Shown here one piece after another: positions 51,683 through 61,639 of a DNA stretch of 64,000 nucleotides. The notes beneath the pieces were generated by a model. That model had not been told where the DNA came from and searched no databases. It was given only the letters and a program-made list of their open reading frames with translations. A program made the translations under genes and the position numbers. Source of the DNA: Erythrobacteraceae bacterium (GTDB taxonomy: Bacteria; Pseudomonadota; Alphaproteobacteria; Sphingomonadales; Sphingomonadaceae); NCBI GenBank assembly GCA_027489065.1, contig JAIYAM010000035.1, positions 1-64,000 of the forward strand. Reading direction: 5' to 3'. Numbering within the stretch: position 1 is the first letter of the stretch; every line of letters begins with the position of its first letter.

Positions 51683-53068
51683 TCAGGCAGCGTGGCTGAC
51701 TTCGGCCTCGCGCCCGCCGCCTGCGGCCTCGTTGAGCATCTCGGCAACGAGGAAGGCGAGCTCCAGCGATTGCTCGGCGTTGAGGCGCGGGTCGCAGTGG
51801 GTGTGATAGCGGTCGCCGAGACGCTCTTCAGTGATCGCGACGGCCCCGCCAACGCATTCGGTGACGTCCTGCCCGGTCATCTCGATATGGATGCCGCCGG
51901 GATGCGAACCTTCCGCGCGGTGGACCGCGAAGAAGCCCTTCACCTCCCTGAGGATGCGGTCGAAAGGACGGGTCTTGAAGCCGCTGTCCGACTTGACGAC
52001 GTTGCCGTGCATCGGATCGCAGGACCACAGCACCGGGTGGCCTTCGCGCTGCACGGCGCGGATCAGTCTGGGCAGCCCGTCCTCGACCTTGTCGTGACCG
52101 AAGCGGCTGATGAGCGTGATGCGCCCGGCCTCGCGGCCCGGGTTGAGCTCGTCGAGCAGCCGCAGCAACGCATCGGGCTCCAGCGAAGGGCCGCACTTCA
52201 TCCCCAGCGGATTGCCGATTCCGCGAGCAAATTCGATATGCGCCGAACCCGGGAAGCGGGTGCGGTCGCCGATCCACAGCATGTGCGCACTGGTCGCATA
52301 CCAGTCGCCGGTCAGCGAATCCTGCCGGGTCATCGCCTCCTCATAAGGGAGCAGCAGCGCCTCGTGGCTCGTATAGAAGCTCGTGCCCTTCAACTGCGGC
52401 ACGGTGCCGGGATCGATCCCGCAGGCTTCCATGAAATCGAGCGCCTCACCGATCCGGTCGGCCATCTCGGCGAACTTGTCGGTCCACGGCGTGCGGCCCA
52501 TGAAATCCAGTGTCCACTGGTGGACCTGCCGCAGGTTGGCATAGCCCCCGCCGGCGAAAGCGCGCAGCAGGTTGAGCGTCGCGGCAGCCTGCGAATAGGC
52601 ACGCACCATGCGGGCCGGATCGTTGCGGCGCGAGACGGGGTCGAAATCGATCCCGTTGATGTTGTCGCCCAGATAGCTCGGCAGGGTCATGTCGCCGATG
52701 GTCTCGGTCGGCGACGAGCGCGGCTTGGCGAACTGGCCCGCCATGCGCCCGACTTTCACCACCGGGCGCTTGCTGGCGAAGGTCATGACGACCGCCATCT
52801 GCAGCAGCACGCGGAAGGTGTCGCGGATGTTGTTCGGGTGGAACTCGGCGAAGCTTTCGGCGCAGTCGCCGCCTTGCAGGAGGAAGCCGTGGCCGTTCGC
52901 GACCTGCGCAAGATCCGCCTTCAGCGCGCGCGCTTCGCCGGCGAAGACCAGCGGGGGATAGGACGAGAGCGTCTTCTCCGCCTCGGCGAGCTCGGCCGCA
53001 TCCTCGTAATGCGGCAGGTGGCGCGCTTCGTGAGCCTTCCAGCTCTGCGGGGTCCAGGTCTCGGGCAC
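51683..53068 (-). CDS. aroG: Class II DAHP synthase (first step of shikimate pathway)
   Basis: A 461-residue enzyme condensing phosphoenolpyruvate and erythrose-4-phosphate. The plant/actinobacterial-type class II signatures are evident: [36 protein letters not shown]-like [20 protein letters not shown] and the C-terminal [34 protein letters not shown]. Metal-site residues lie in these blocks. It is probably monocistronic, with a 130-bp promoter gap before it. The symbol follows the mycobacterial naming and is approximate. Confidence 0.95.
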   Translation of the reverse strand: MPETWTPQSWKAHEARHLPHYEDAAELAEAEKTLSSYPPLVFAGEARALKADLAQVANGHGFLLQGGDCAESFAEFHPNNIRDTFRVLLQMAVVMTFASKRPVVKVGRMAGQFAKPRSSPTETIGDMTLPSYLGDNINGIDFDPVSRRNDPARMVRAYSQAAATLNLLRAFAGGGYANLRQVHQWTLDFMGRTPWTDKFAEMADRIGEALDFMEACGIDPGTVPQLKGTSFYTSHEALLLPYEEAMTRQDSLTGDWYATSAHMLWIGDRTRFPGSAHIEFARGIGNPLGMKCGPSLEPDALLRLLDELNPGREAGRITLISRFGHDKVEDGLPRLIRAVQREGHPVLWSCDPMHGNVVKSDSGFKTRPFDRILREVKGFFAVHRAEGSHPGGIHIEMTGQDVTECVGGAVAITEERLGDRYHTHCDPRLNAEQSLELAFLVAEMLNEAAGGGREAEVSHAA

Positions 53069-53203
53069 TTTACTTACTCTTTCTCGTCAAGGCGCTGGCG
53101 TAGCGCGCGGGGGCGCCCGCTACAGGAGCACGGCACGAATTGTAAAGGCGCAAAGGCACCTTGGACAACTTTATTTCGCGACTACTGTGAGCGAGGCCTC
53201 CGA

Positions 53204-56200
53204 TCAGCGCCCCGCCGGTGCTGACTGCGCATTTTTCGCACCCGCCGCCCCGGCGGGTGCTTGGGCCAGTGTCTGACCTTCGGGAATGATGGCAAGGCGG
53301 AACGGACTTGCCTTGGCGAGGTAGCGCTCGGCCAAGGCCTGCATCGCCTGCGGGGTGGTCTGCGAATAGTCCTGCAGCAGGGTGCGGAGCATCGCCACCC
53401 GCTGCGGATCCTGCGTCGCACCCTCGAGGTTGTAGAGCCAGAACTGGTTGCCGGTCGAAGCGCGGCGGATCAGCTGGCCGAGCGGCTCTGTGACCCGCGC
53501 GAGCTCGTCGGCGCTCGGCGGATTGGCCGCGAGATCCTTGGCGATGCGGTCCGACTCGGCGAAGAACACAGGCACGAACTCGGGCGTAAGCTGCGCGACG
53601 GCGGCAATACGCCCGCCGCTGGCGAGATCGGCGGGCCAGCTCGAGAAGGCCTGCGGCGAATAGCTCGCCCCGGCCCGCTCGCGCAGTGCCTCGAGCAGGC
53701 GGTTGCTGAACAGCTGCGTGAGAATTTCGAGCTGGCGGCTTTCACGCAGGTTCGCGGTCCCGCCTCCGCTCGACCACGCAATCACGGCCGCGGCCTGATT
53801 GGCATCGCCGCGATGGGTGATGACCGTCGGCTCGGCCGCCGGCGCGGCGAAGCCCGGGACGCGCGCGGCGACTTCCGGGGCGATCGGCTCGCGAGGCGGC
53901 AGAGCGCCGAAGGTCAGGCGCAGCTGCTCGATTACCTTGGCCTTGTCGAACTCGCCGAACACCAGCACCTCGATCGGGCCCTGCTTCAGCAGCGGCTCCC
54001 ACACTTGGCGGAAACCTTCCGGAGTCGCCGTCTTGAGCGTTGCCGGGTCGGGCGTCGCGAAGCGCGCGTCGCCACCGGTCACGAGATATTCCAAATCGCG
54101 GTTGAGAACCCCGCCGGGGCTGGTCGCGAAGGTGTTGTAAGCCAGTTCCGACGCCGCCTTGGCGCGGATCACCGGATCCTTGTCCCAGCGCGGCATACCG
54201 AGCTTGGCGGCGAACAGGTACAGCTGGTCGTTCACATCCTCCGAGCGGGTCTGCGCCGTGAGAGTGAAGACCGCATCGTCGATTCCGAAATCGAAGCCGA
54301 GCTTGCGGCCCGTCGCGAGCCGGTCGATCTCGTTCTGACCGAGTTCGCCCAGCCCCGAACCGACCAGCGCCTGCTCGCCAAGCGCGGCATAGACCGCGCT
54401 GTTCTTGTCGAATGCGCGCCAGCCCGCGCCGAAGCGCACGCGGACGGTGACCCGGCCCGGCTCCGCGTCGTTGGCCCAGATCAGCGCCTTCACGCCATTG
54501 GCGAAATCGACCTGCTCGATCTCGAGCGCGCCGGCAGGCTTCTGCGCGGTGATCGTGCCGGTCGCGCCGACGGGGGGCAGGTCGGCAAAGGCGATGGTCT
54601 GCGCGGCGAGCCTGGCGGTGGTGTCCACCTTGGCCTCGCTGGCAAGTGCCATGCGCAGAGCCGCGACATCGGCCTCGCCGGTGGTCGGCGTCACGTAGAC
54701 CCCGCGCGTCACGTCGCCTTCGAAGAGCTGTTGCGTATGCTTGAGCACCACGTCCGGGGTGAGGCGCGGCTTCATGTCGCGGAACACGCCGAGCACGACC
54801 TTTGGCGCGGCGACAGTCTCGCGGATGTCCACCGCATTGATGAGATTGTCGGCGAGGCTGGAGCCGGACTTGACGCTCTCCTGTTCGACATCATTGGCGA
54901 AGACCACGTCGAACTGTGCGACCTCGCGGTCGATCTCCTCCTGCGTCGGCGGGTTGACGAGCGAGTCGGCGATCACGCTGCGCACGTCGGCGAGCGCGGC
55001 TTTCCAGTCGGCGCTCAGCGGCGCGAAAGTGATGAAGGTCGCATCGGTCGAGCGCGAAACGTCGTCCTGCTGGACCTGCGCATAGAGGAAGCTGCCGCCG
55101 CCGCGCGCGCGGCTTTCGAGCCGGCGGTTGATGATCGCCTGGGCAACGGCATCGGTGAGCAGGCCCTCGTTATAGGCGATGGTGTCCTGCACCTGCCGCC
55201 ATGGGCGCATGATCGCGTAGGTGAGGCTGCGCGGCAGATCGGGTTCGACCCCGACCGCGAGTTCGCCGATCGGCGTTGCCGGTCCGGCCGGATCCTTGGC
55301 ACCGGCGGGCGGCACGGGATCGCCGAAGTCGGGCGCGGTTCCGGGTCTGCCGGTGCCCTTCCAGTCGCCGAACCATTGCTCCACGAGGCCGGCGAGGACC
55401 ATCGGATCGGCATCGCCTGCGACCACGATCACGGTGTTCTCGGGCCGGTAATAGCGGTCGTAGAACGCTTTCACCCCCTTGCCAGTCGCGCCGTTGAGGG
55501 TCGCGTCCGTGCCGATGGGATTGCGCACCGCGAGGCGCTGCCCCGCGAAGAAGGTCTGACGGGTGAGGTCGGCCATGCGCAGACCCGCTCCGCCCCGCTC
55601 GCGCTTCTCGGCGAGCACGATCGGGCGTTCTGCGGCGACATTGGCATCGCTCAGCACCGGCTCGCGGATCATGCCCGAAAGCAGCTTGAAGCTCTCCGAC
55701 AGCTTGGCCTGATCGATGTTCGGGATGTCGAGCTTGTAGGCGGTGTGGGTCGGGCTCGTTTCGGCATTGGCATCGCTGCCGAAGGTCGCGCCGAGGCGCT
55801 GCCAAGCGGAGATTGCTTCGGCCTTCCCGAGATACTTGCTCTCGCGGAACAGGAGGTGTTCCAGAAGGTGCGCATAGCCCTGCTCGCTGTCTTCCTCGTA
55901 GAGCGAACCCGCGTCGATCCGCACCCGGATGGAAACCTGGCGCGGCGGCACCCCGTTGCGGCGCACTGCGTAGCGCAGACCGTTCTTCATCTGGCCGAAC
56001 AGCCACTGGCCATCGGGCGGAACGTCCGAGCCCTTGTAGAGCCAAGCCTCGCCGATCGGCTGGAGCGCCTTCGGCGCCGGAACGCCCGTAGCGGTCTGCT
56101 GGTGCGCGGGGTCGTGGGCGGTTGCGGCGGAATTCGGCTGTGCCTGCTCGGCAAGCAACGGCTGAAAGGCCACGAGAGGCGCAAGAAGAAGGGCGAAGGC

Positions 56201-56227
56201 GCGGGTCGCGCGGGGAGACGACGTCAT
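53204..56227 (-). CDS. M16 zinc metallopeptidase, two-module, secreted
   Basis: A 1007-residue protein with a signal peptide (LLAPLVAFQPLLAEQ). The inverzincin motif HxxEH is HLLEH, residues 120-124, with the downstream Glu about 75 residues later as in M16A enzymes. The second half (about 530-960) repeats the fold without the motif, as usual for pitrilysin relatives. Substrates are small peptides, so it may clear signal-peptide fragments in the periplasm. I use the ATG giving MTSSPRATRAFALLL, 21 codons inside the ORF-track frame. Confidence 0.9.
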   Translation of the reverse strand: MTSSPRATRAFALLLAPLVAFQPLLAEQAQPNSAATAHDPAHQQTATGVPAPKALQPIGEAWLYKGSDVPPDGQWLFGQMKNGLRYAVRRNGVPPRQVSIRVRIDAGSLYEEDSEQGYAHLLEHLLFRESKYLGKAEAISAWQRLGATFGSDANAETSPTHTAYKLDIPNIDQAKLSESFKLLSGMIREPVLSDANVAAERPIVLAEKRERGGAGLRMADLTRQTFFAGQRLAVRNPIGTDATLNGATGKGVKAFYDRYYRPENTVIVVAGDADPMVLAGLVEQWFGDWKGTGRPGTAPDFGDPVPPAGAKDPAGPATPIGELAVGVEPDLPRSLTYAIMRPWRQVQDTIAYNEGLLTDAVAQAIINRRLESRARGGGSFLYAQVQQDDVSRSTDATFITFAPLSADWKAALADVRSVIADSLVNPPTQEEIDREVAQFDVVFANDVEQESVKSGSSLADNLINAVDIRETVAAPKVVLGVFRDMKPRLTPDVVLKHTQQLFEGDVTRGVYVTPTTGEADVAALRMALASEAKVDTTARLAAQTIAFADLPPVGATGTITAQKPAGALEIEQVDFANGVKALIWANDAEPGRVTVRVRFGAGWRAFDKNSAVYAALGEQALVGSGLGELGQNEIDRLATGRKLGFDFGIDDAVFTLTAQTRSEDVNDQLYLFAAKLGMPRWDKDPVIRAKAASELAYNTFATSPGGVLNRDLEYLVTGGDARFATPDPATLKTATPEGFRQVWEPLLKQGPIEVLVFGEFDKAKVIEQLRLTFGALPPREPIAPEVAARVPGFAAPAAEPTVITHRGDANQAAAVIAWSSGGGTANLRESRQLEILTQLFSNRLLEALRERAGASYSPQAFSSWPADLASGGRIAAVAQLTPEFVPVFFAESDRIAKDLAANPPSADELARVTEPLGQLIRRASTGNQFWLYNLEGATQDPQRVAMLRTLLQDYSQTTPQAMQALAERYLAKASPFRLAIIPEGQTLAQAPAGAAGAKNAQSAPAGR

Positions 56228-56346
56228 GGTCCGGCTTATAGGGGGCCGAAATGTGAAGCGATAGTGAATGCTTGGGCTGCTAGCTCCCACCAGCTTAATG
56301 TCATGACACCTTGTGGCATGCCGCGCCGGACCCTAAATGTCTTACC

Positions 56347-56928
56347 ATGTTCATCGAGACCGAAACCACACCCAACCCGTCTGCGCTCAAGTTCCTTCCC
56401 GGCCAGCCGGTGATGGGCACAGGGAGCCGCGAATTCGCCACCCCCGAAGCTGCCGAAGCGAGCCCGCTTGCACAGGCGATCTTCGACACGGGCGAGGTCG
56501 TGAACGTGTTCTTCGGCGCCGACTTCGTTTCAGTCACGGCAGCACCGGGCGCGGATTGGAGCGCCTTGAAGCCGCAGGTGATCGCAATCCTGCTCGATCA
56601 CTTCGTGTCCGAGGCCCCGCTGTTCGCCCCCGCCACCGCCGGCGGGATCGCCGTCCCTGCGCCCGAGGATGACCTCGCCGTCGAGGAACGCCCCGAGGAC
56701 GCCGAGGTGATCGCCGCGATCAACGAGCTGCTCGAGACCCGGGTGCGCCCGGCTGTGGCGGGCGACGGCGGCGACATCGCCTATCGCGGCTTCCGCGACG
56801 GCGTGGTGTACCTCACCCTGCAAGGCTCCTGCGCGGGTTGCCCGTCCAGCACTGCCACTCTGAAACACGGCATCGAAGGGCTGCTGAAGCACTATGTTCC
56901 GGAAGTGAGCGAAGTGCGCGCCGCATGA
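56347..56928 (+). CDS. NifU-like iron-sulfur cluster carrier (Nfu)
   Basis: A 193-residue scaffold. The N-terminal Nfu_N domain ([20 protein letters not shown]) precedes the NifU C-terminal domain with the CxxC cluster ligands Cys162 and Cys165 ([18 protein letters not shown]). This two-domain form is the alphaproteobacterial and mitochondrial type that delivers 4Fe-4S clusters. The ATG is chosen over the ORF-track start 12 codons upstream because it matches the family N-terminus. The stop overlaps the next gene by ATGA. Confidence 0.94.
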   Translation: MFIETETTPNPSALKFLPGQPVMGTGSREFATPEAAEASPLAQAIFDTGEVVNVFFGADFVSVTAAPGADWSALKPQVIAILLDHFVSEAPLFAPATAGGIAVPAPEDDLAVEERPEDAEVIAAINELLETRVRPAVAGDGGDIAYRGFRDGVVYLTLQGSCAGCPSSTATLKHGIEGLLKHYVPEVSEVRAA

Positions 56929-57533
56929 ACCAGCAGTTCCACGACCAGCCCCTCTCCCCCGCCGCGCTCGACCAGCTGTTCAACGAGGCGCGCAGTTACA
57001 ATGGCTGGCTCGACAAGCCGGTTACCGACGCGCAGCTCCACGCAATCTGGGACCTGATGAAGATGGCTCCCACGTCGGCCAACATGCAGCCGGCGCGGAT
57101 CGTGTGGGTCAAGTCTCCGGAAGCCAGGTCGAAGCTCGCCGCCTGCGTCATGGAAGGCAATCGCGCCAAGGTGCTCGCCGCCCCCGTCACTGCCGTAATC
57201 GGCTACGACATCGATTTCCACGAAGAACTGCCCTGGCTCTTTCCGCACACCGACGCGAAGAGCTGGTTCGAAGGCAACGAGCCGGGGCGCGAGGAAGGAG
57301 CCTTCCGCAATTCTTCGCTGCAAGGCGCATATCTGATGCTCGCCGCGCGCGCGCTGGGGCTCGATTGCGGGCCCATGTCGGGCTTCGATCCGGCGGCGGT
57401 CAACGCCGCTTTCTTCGCTGATGAACCCCGCCACCGCGTGAATTTCATCTGCTCGGTCGGCTATGGCGATCCCGCGAGCATCTTCGACCGCAGCCCGCGT
57501 CCGGACTTCGCGCGCTTCAACGCCATCATCTGA
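56925..57533 (+). CDS. Nitroreductase-family protein (malonic semialdehyde reductase RutE-like)
   Basis: A 202-residue flavin-dependent reductase. The patterns are [34 protein letters not shown] and, at the end, [23 protein letters not shown], which fit the RutE/HadB branch. RutE reduces malonic semialdehyde in pyrimidine catabolism, but no other rut gene is present, so the assignment is only to the family. Translation is coupled to nfu by a 4-bp overlap. Confidence 0.82.
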   Translation: MNQQFHDQPLSPAALDQLFNEARSYNGWLDKPVTDAQLHAIWDLMKMAPTSANMQPARIVWVKSPEARSKLAACVMEGNRAKVLAAPVTAVIGYDIDFHEELPWLFPHTDAKSWFEGNEPGREEGAFRNSSLQGAYLMLAARALGLDCGPMSGFDPAAVNAAFFADEPRHRVNFICSVGYGDPASIFDRSPRPDFARFNAII

Positions 57534-57587
57534 CCGCGCACATGTCCCGCTTGCACGCCCGCGCGCCGTGAGGCATCGGCGGGCACC

Positions 57588-58205
57588 ATGCGGATGCTCG
57601 CCATAGAAACCGCCTCCGAGGCCTGCTCGATCGCCCTGTTCGAGGGCGAGGTGTTGGTGGCGCATGATCACCGCGCGATGGGGCGTGGACATGCCGAGGC
57701 GCTGGTGCCGATGATCGGCGCGCTGCCCGGCAAGGGCCGTGCGGAACGCATCCTCGTCAGCCTCGGCCCGGGCAGCTTCACCGGCGTGCGGATCGGTCTT
57801 GCCACTGCACGGGCGCTGGGCTTTGCCTGGGGCGCCGAGGTGCTCGGCTATCCGACCCTTGCCCTCGTCGCGGCGCAAGCGGAGCGGGACGCCCCCCTTA
57901 CCGTTTGCATGAACGGCGGACATGGCGAGTGGTTCGTGCAGGACTTCGCCGATGGACTTCCGCTGGGTGAACTGCGATCGCTGCCCCCCGCGGCTGCGGC
58001 CGAGCGCGGGGCGAAGGACATCATCGTCGGCAACCGCGCGCACGCCTTCGCAGCCCTGCTGGGAGGCGACCGCGAAGTGATCGAGCACCTCCCGGATGCC
58101 CGCGCCGTGCCGCAGCTTTCCAAGGAACTCCTGACCGCTGCGCTAGCGCCGGTCTACGGGCGCGGACCGGACGCCACCCCGATGGCCGAGCGCACCCCCG
58201 CATGA
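57588..58205 (+). CDS. tsaB: tRNA threonylcarbamoyladenosine synthesis protein TsaB
   Basis: A 205-residue ASKHA-fold partner of TsaD and TsaE in making t6A at position 37 of ANN-decoding tRNAs. The N-terminal LAIETASEACSIALFEG and SLGPGSFTGVRIGLATARALGFAW are diagnostic. Length is normal. The gene overlaps rimI by 4 bp, an arrangement common across bacteria. Confidence 0.95.
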   Translation: MRMLAIETASEACSIALFEGEVLVAHDHRAMGRGHAEALVPMIGALPGKGRAERILVSLGPGSFTGVRIGLATARALGFAWGAEVLGYPTLALVAAQAERDAPLTVCMNGGHGEWFVQDFADGLPLGELRSLPPAAAAERGAKDIIVGNRAHAFAALLGGDREVIEHLPDARAVPQLSKELLTAALAPVYGRGPDATPMAERTPA

Positions 58206-58675
58206 CCCCCTCGCCTGCCCTGATCGATCGGATCATGGCGGTAATGGAAGCCGCCTTCGACCCTGCCTATGGCGAAGCATGGAACAGGCGGCAGGTGAGC
58301 GACGCCCTGACGTTCGCCAACACCCATGCGCTGGTCGTTGACGCGCAAGGCGCTCCGATCCCCGAAGCCTCGCCCGCAACGCCGGCCGGCTTCGTCCTTA
58401 CCCGTCACGTGCTCGACGAGGAGGAGTTGCTGCTCATCGCGGTCGTGCCCGAAGCGCGCAGGCGCGGGGTCGGGGCGGCGCTGATCGAACAGTTGGCGGT
58501 GACGGCCCGTACCCGCGGCACGGCGCGCATCTTCCTTGAAATGCGGCGCGGAAATCCGGCCATTCATCTCTATCGCAAGTGCGGTTTCGCGCCGATCGGA
58601 GAGCGAAGAAACTATTACCGCATGGCTAATGGCGAGCGCATAGACGCGATTACTTTCGCGCGCTCAATTGAGTAA
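58202..58675 (+). CDS. rimI: Ribosomal-protein-alanine N-acetyltransferase-like (RimI family)
   Basis: A 157-residue GNAT protein. Acetyl-CoA-binding PEARRRGVGAALIEQLA is at about residues 82-98, followed by IFLEMRRGNPAIHLYRKCGFAPIGERRNYY, the usual RimI C-terminal pattern. Its position directly after tsaB, with overlapping start and stop, supports RimI. The precise protein substrate is inferred from the family. Confidence 0.9.
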   Translation: MTPSPALIDRIMAVMEAAFDPAYGEAWNRRQVSDALTFANTHALVVDAQGAPIPEASPATPAGFVLTRHVLDEEELLLIAVVPEARRRGVGAALIEQLAVTARTRGTARIFLEMRRGNPAIHLYRKCGFAPIGERRNYYRMANGERIDAITFARSIE

Positions 58676-58788
58676 CTCTCGGTTCGTCGCAAGACGGCTA
58701 GTACGCAAAGCAACCCGGTTGCCAAGTTTGTGATTGTCGGCCATGGGGCAAGCATGGGCGCAAGTTGAACGACGTCCGCGAGGAACTC

Positions 58789-59241
58789 ATGCAAGATCTG
58801 GAAATCGATGTGAAAGAAACACTCATCACACTGACCAGCGATATCGTCGCTGCACACGTCAGCAACAATGATGTCGCCGTGGGTGATCTGCCCTCGCTCA
58901 TCACCAACGTCTACAACGCACTCGCCAACCTCGGCGAAACGCCGGTCGTGGAAGAAGCGAAGCCGCAGCCCGCTGTCGCGGTGCGTAATTCGGTGAAGCC
59001 CGATTACATCGTCTGCCTTGAAGACGGCAAGAAGCTGAAGATGCTCAAGCGCTATCTTCGCACCAATTACAACATGAGCCCGGAAGATTACCGTGCGCGC
59101 TGGGGCCTGCCGGCCGACTATCCCATGGTCGCCCCCAATTATGCCGAAAAGCGCCGCGATCTGGCCAAGAAGATCGGCCTCGGTCGCAAGCCCGGCACGG
59201 TCGTCGCCCCCAAGCCGCGCCGCGCCAAGAAGCCCGCCTGA
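58789..59241 (+). CDS. mucR: MucR/Ros-family transcriptional regulator lacking both zinc-finger histidines
   Basis: A 150-residue global regulator with N-terminal oligomerisation region (ITLTSDIVAAHVSNNDV) and C-terminal DNA-binding domain YIVCLEDGKKLKMLKRYLRT followed by NYNMSPEDYRARWGLP. Ros-type fingers coordinate zinc with Cys, Cys or Asp, His, His. Here the Cys and Asp are present, but the two His positions (KRHLxxHY) are Tyr and Asn. The ORF-track TTG start is eight codons earlier; the ATG has GAGGAACTC before it and fits the family. It is probably autoregulated from the AT-rich gap upstream. Confidence 0.88.
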   Translation: MQDLEIDVKETLITLTSDIVAAHVSNNDVAVGDLPSLITNVYNALANLGETPVVEEAKPQPAVAVRNSVKPDYIVCLEDGKKLKMLKRYLRTNYNMSPEDYRARWGLPADYPMVAPNYAEKRRDLAKKIGLGRKPGTVVAPKPRRAKKPA

Positions 59242-59291
59242 CACGACTGGCCCTTCGCCGCTGTTCAAACGGCGGCGTGCCAGCTTGAGCA

Positions 59292-59323
59292 AGCAGCCTC
59301 GTCCCTGTAGGGATGAGGCTGCT
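59292..59323 (+). terminator. Hairpin terminator between mucR and fur
   Basis: AGCAGCCTCGTCCC (59292-59305) pairs with GGGATGAGGCTGCT (59310-59323) around TGTA: a 14-bp stem with one G-T wobble. A short T-containing stretch (GATGCTTTAG) follows, so termination efficiency is uncertain. Position, 50 bp after mucR and 50 bp before fur, fits the end of the mucR transcript. Confidence 0.7.
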
Positions 59324-59372
59324 GATGCTTTAGGGCGCCCGTGTTCTTGCAAGGAAGCGGACGTGCCTGGCG

Positions 59373-59807
59373 ATGGAGCCGTCCTTGACCCAGAAAATCG
59401 ATCTCGAACAATTGTGCGCCGAGAAGGGCCTGCGGATCACCGAACAGCGCCGGGTGATCGCCAAGGTCCTGTCCGAGAGCGACGACCATCCCGATGTCGA
59501 GCTGCTCCACAGCCGCGCGGCGGCGGTGGATCCGCGCATCTCTATCGCGACGGTCTACCGCACGGTGCGCTTGTTCGAGGAAGCGGGCATTCTCGACCGT
59601 CACGATTTCGGTGACGGCCGCTCGCGCTACGAACCTGTGCCCGAGGCGCACCACGATCACCTCATCGACGTCGAGACCGGCAAGGTCGTCGAATTCGTCG
59701 ATCCGGAAGTCGAGGCGCTGCAGCGCCAGATCGCGGAGCGGCTCGGCTACCGCCTCGTCGATCACCGGATGGAGCTTTACGGCGTGCGCCTCTCGCGCAA
59801 TGACTGA
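59373..59807 (+). CDS. fur: Fur-family metal-dependent regulator
   Basis: A 144-residue regulator. The winged-helix part has LRITEQRRVIAKVLSESDDHPDVELL and ISIATVYRTVRLFEEAGI; the His-rich metal site is EAHHDHLIDVETGKVVEF. The CxxC zinc pairs of gammaproteobacterial Fur are absent, as in alphaproteobacterial Fur/Mur proteins, so it may sense iron or manganese. The gene overlaps plsC by 8 bp. Confidence 0.9.
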   Translation: MEPSLTQKIDLEQLCAEKGLRITEQRRVIAKVLSESDDHPDVELLHSRAAAVDPRISIATVYRTVRLFEEAGILDRHDFGDGRSRYEPVPEAHHDHLIDVETGKVVEFVDPEVEALQRQIAERLGYRLVDHRMELYGVRLSRND

Positions 59808-60660
59808 CTGGGCTGTCAGACAAGCCGCCGCACGGGGTGAGGTTACGCCAGTTACGCTCGCCGGCTGGATGCACATCGCGATGCGTGCGGCCGGGCTGAT
59901 CGGGCTGATCCTCGTCTTCGTCCCGCTCCACTACCTGTACCGGGTCTTCGCCTACGGCTCGCCTTTCCCCATGCTGTTCCTGCGCTATGCCGCGCGGGTG
60001 TGCGGGGCAAAGGTCGAGGTGATCGGCACGCACCTGAAGCGTGACGTTTTCTTCGTCGCCAACCACGTCTCGTGGCTCGACATCCTCGCGCTGGCCGGCG
60101 CGAGCGGGACGGCCTTCGTAGCCAAGGCGGAGCTCGCCGAGGCGCCGGTGGTGGGCTGGCTGGCGAGCCTCAATCGCACGGTGTTCGTCAAGCGCGAGCA
60201 CCGCATGGGCGTCGCCGAGCAGATCAACGCCCTGAAGGAAGCCTTCGTCGACAACTGGTCGGTGACGGTCTTCCCGGAAGGCACCACCACCGACGGGCAA
60301 TCGCTCCTCCCCTTCAAGACCTCGATGCTCTCGGTGCTCGAGCCCCCGCCGCAGGGCGTGCTCGTCCAGCCGGTGATCGTCGACTACGGGCCGGTTGCGG
60401 AATGGATCGGCTGGATCGGCGAGGAAAGCGGGCTCAACAACGCCAAGCGCGTGCTGTCACGCAAGGGCACCTTCAAGGTGCGGCTGCACTACCTCGATCC
60501 GTTCAGTCCCGAGGACTTTCGGGGGCGCAAGGCGATCAGCCACGAATCGCGCCGCCGCATCGAAGAGGCGCTGGTCGCGATCCTCGGAACGCCGCTGCGC
60601 CCCTTTGCGCATACAGTGCCGCCGGTGCGGTACGAACCCAAGGTGGAAGCGGCGGAGTAG
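59800..60660 (+). CDS. plsC: 1-acylglycerol-3-phosphate acyltransferase (PlsC)
   Basis: A 286-residue inner-membrane enzyme that acylates lysophosphatidic acid. An N-terminal hydrophobic helix is followed by the catalytic NHxxxxD motif (NHVSWLD) and FPEGTTTDG. The ORF-track frame begins far upstream inside fur; the real ATG (giving MTDWAVRQ) overlaps the fur stop by 8 bp, so translation is coupled. The pairing with fur is common in related genomes. Confidence 0.92.
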   Translation: MTDWAVRQAAARGEVTPVTLAGWMHIAMRAAGLIGLILVFVPLHYLYRVFAYGSPFPMLFLRYAARVCGAKVEVIGTHLKRDVFFVANHVSWLDILALAGASGTAFVAKAELAEAPVVGWLASLNRTVFVKREHRMGVAEQINALKEAFVDNWSVTVFPEGTTTDGQSLLPFKTSMLSVLEPPPQGVLVQPVIVDYGPVAEWIGWIGEESGLNNAKRVLSRKGTFKVRLHYLDPFSPEDFRGRKAISHESRRRIEEALVAILGTPLRPFAHTVPPVRYEPKVEAAE

Positions 60661-60661
60661 C

Positions 60662-61546
60662 CTAGAGCCCCGCGCGCACGAGCCAGTCGTGGAAGATGCG
60701 CACCGGACGGCTCTCCAGTGCGACCGGCTTGCACACGAACCAGTAGCTGTAGGGACTCTCGACCGGCTTGCCGGGGAGATTGGTCAGCCGGTTGTCGCTG
60801 GCGCGGCGCAGGTGATCGTCGTGCATGATCGCGATGCCGAGCCCCTGGGCCGCCGCCTCGAGCATCAGCGCGCCCGAATCGTAGTGATCGATCGCCGCCG
60901 GATCCATGCTATCGAGCCCGTTGGCCTTCTTCCACGCCACGAAGCTCTCCGGCAACTCGTTGTGGATGAGGAAAGTCTGCTTGGTCATCACCTCCGGGGT
61001 GATGTCCGGACCAATGGCGCGCGCGGTATCCTTGGAACAGATCGCGTGGACGAGATTGTGGTCGAGGCGGACGGCGTGCAACCCGCTCGCGGGTCCGCGC
61101 GACAGGATGATCGCCGCATCGAGCGTGTCGCCGACACGGTCCTCAAGATGCGGCGCGGTGTCGATGTCGATGTGCAGCAGCGGGTGGCGCTTGCGCAGCT
61201 CGCCGAGCCGCGGGAACAGGCGCTGGCTGCCGAACATCGGCAGCACACCCAGCCGCAACCGCAGCAGCGCGATATTGTCCGACTGGCTCTCCACCGCCCG
61301 GGCGAGTGCCTCCATGTGCGGGTTCACCGCTTCGTAGAACGCCTGACCTTCGTCGGTCAGCTGCATGGACTGGCGCGCGCGGGTGAAGAGCTTCTTGCCG
61401 ACGAATTCCTCGAGGTTGCTGATCCGCCGCGACAGCGCCGAGGGGCTGAGACCGATCTCCTCAGCCGCTGCTCGAGCCGAGCCGAGGCGCACGGTGCGCA
61501 TGAAGGCTTCGAGGGCACGCAGGGGGGGCAGGCGACGGGCGGGCAT
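60662..61546 (-). CDS. LysR-family transcriptional regulator (GcvA-like)
   Basis: A 294-residue regulator beginning PARRLPPLRALEAFMRTVRLGSARAAAEEIGLSPSALSRRISNLE, a typical N-terminal HTH of the GcvA branch, followed by a periplasmic-binding-like effector domain. It is convergent with plsC with 1 bp between stops. The target gene is not evident: there is no divergent neighbour, and corC lies behind it on the same strand. Confidence 0.9.
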   Translation of the reverse strand: MPARRLPPLRALEAFMRTVRLGSARAAAEEIGLSPSALSRRISNLEEFVGKKLFTRARQSMQLTDEGQAFYEAVNPHMEALARAVESQSDNIALLRLRLGVLPMFGSQRLFPRLGELRKRHPLLHIDIDTAPHLEDRVGDTLDAAIILSRGPASGLHAVRLDHNLVHAICSKDTARAIGPDITPEVMTKQTFLIHNELPESFVAWKKANGLDSMDPAAIDHYDSGALMLEAAAQGLGIAIMHDDHLRRASDNRLTNLPGKPVESPYSYWFVCKPVALESRPVRIFHDWLVRAGL

Positions 61547-61639
61547 GAACTCTCTCCTTGTTGAGACGAGATACGCGCCAGTTGCCCAAAGGATGCAAAA
61601 AATCGAAGGAAAAATGCGGGGAAAGGCGAAAAGTTGCGC

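Noticed and set aside
53261-56413. 1050-aa plus-strand ORF
   Set aside because: Antisense to the M16 peptidase, which has a signal peptide and the HxxEH motif.
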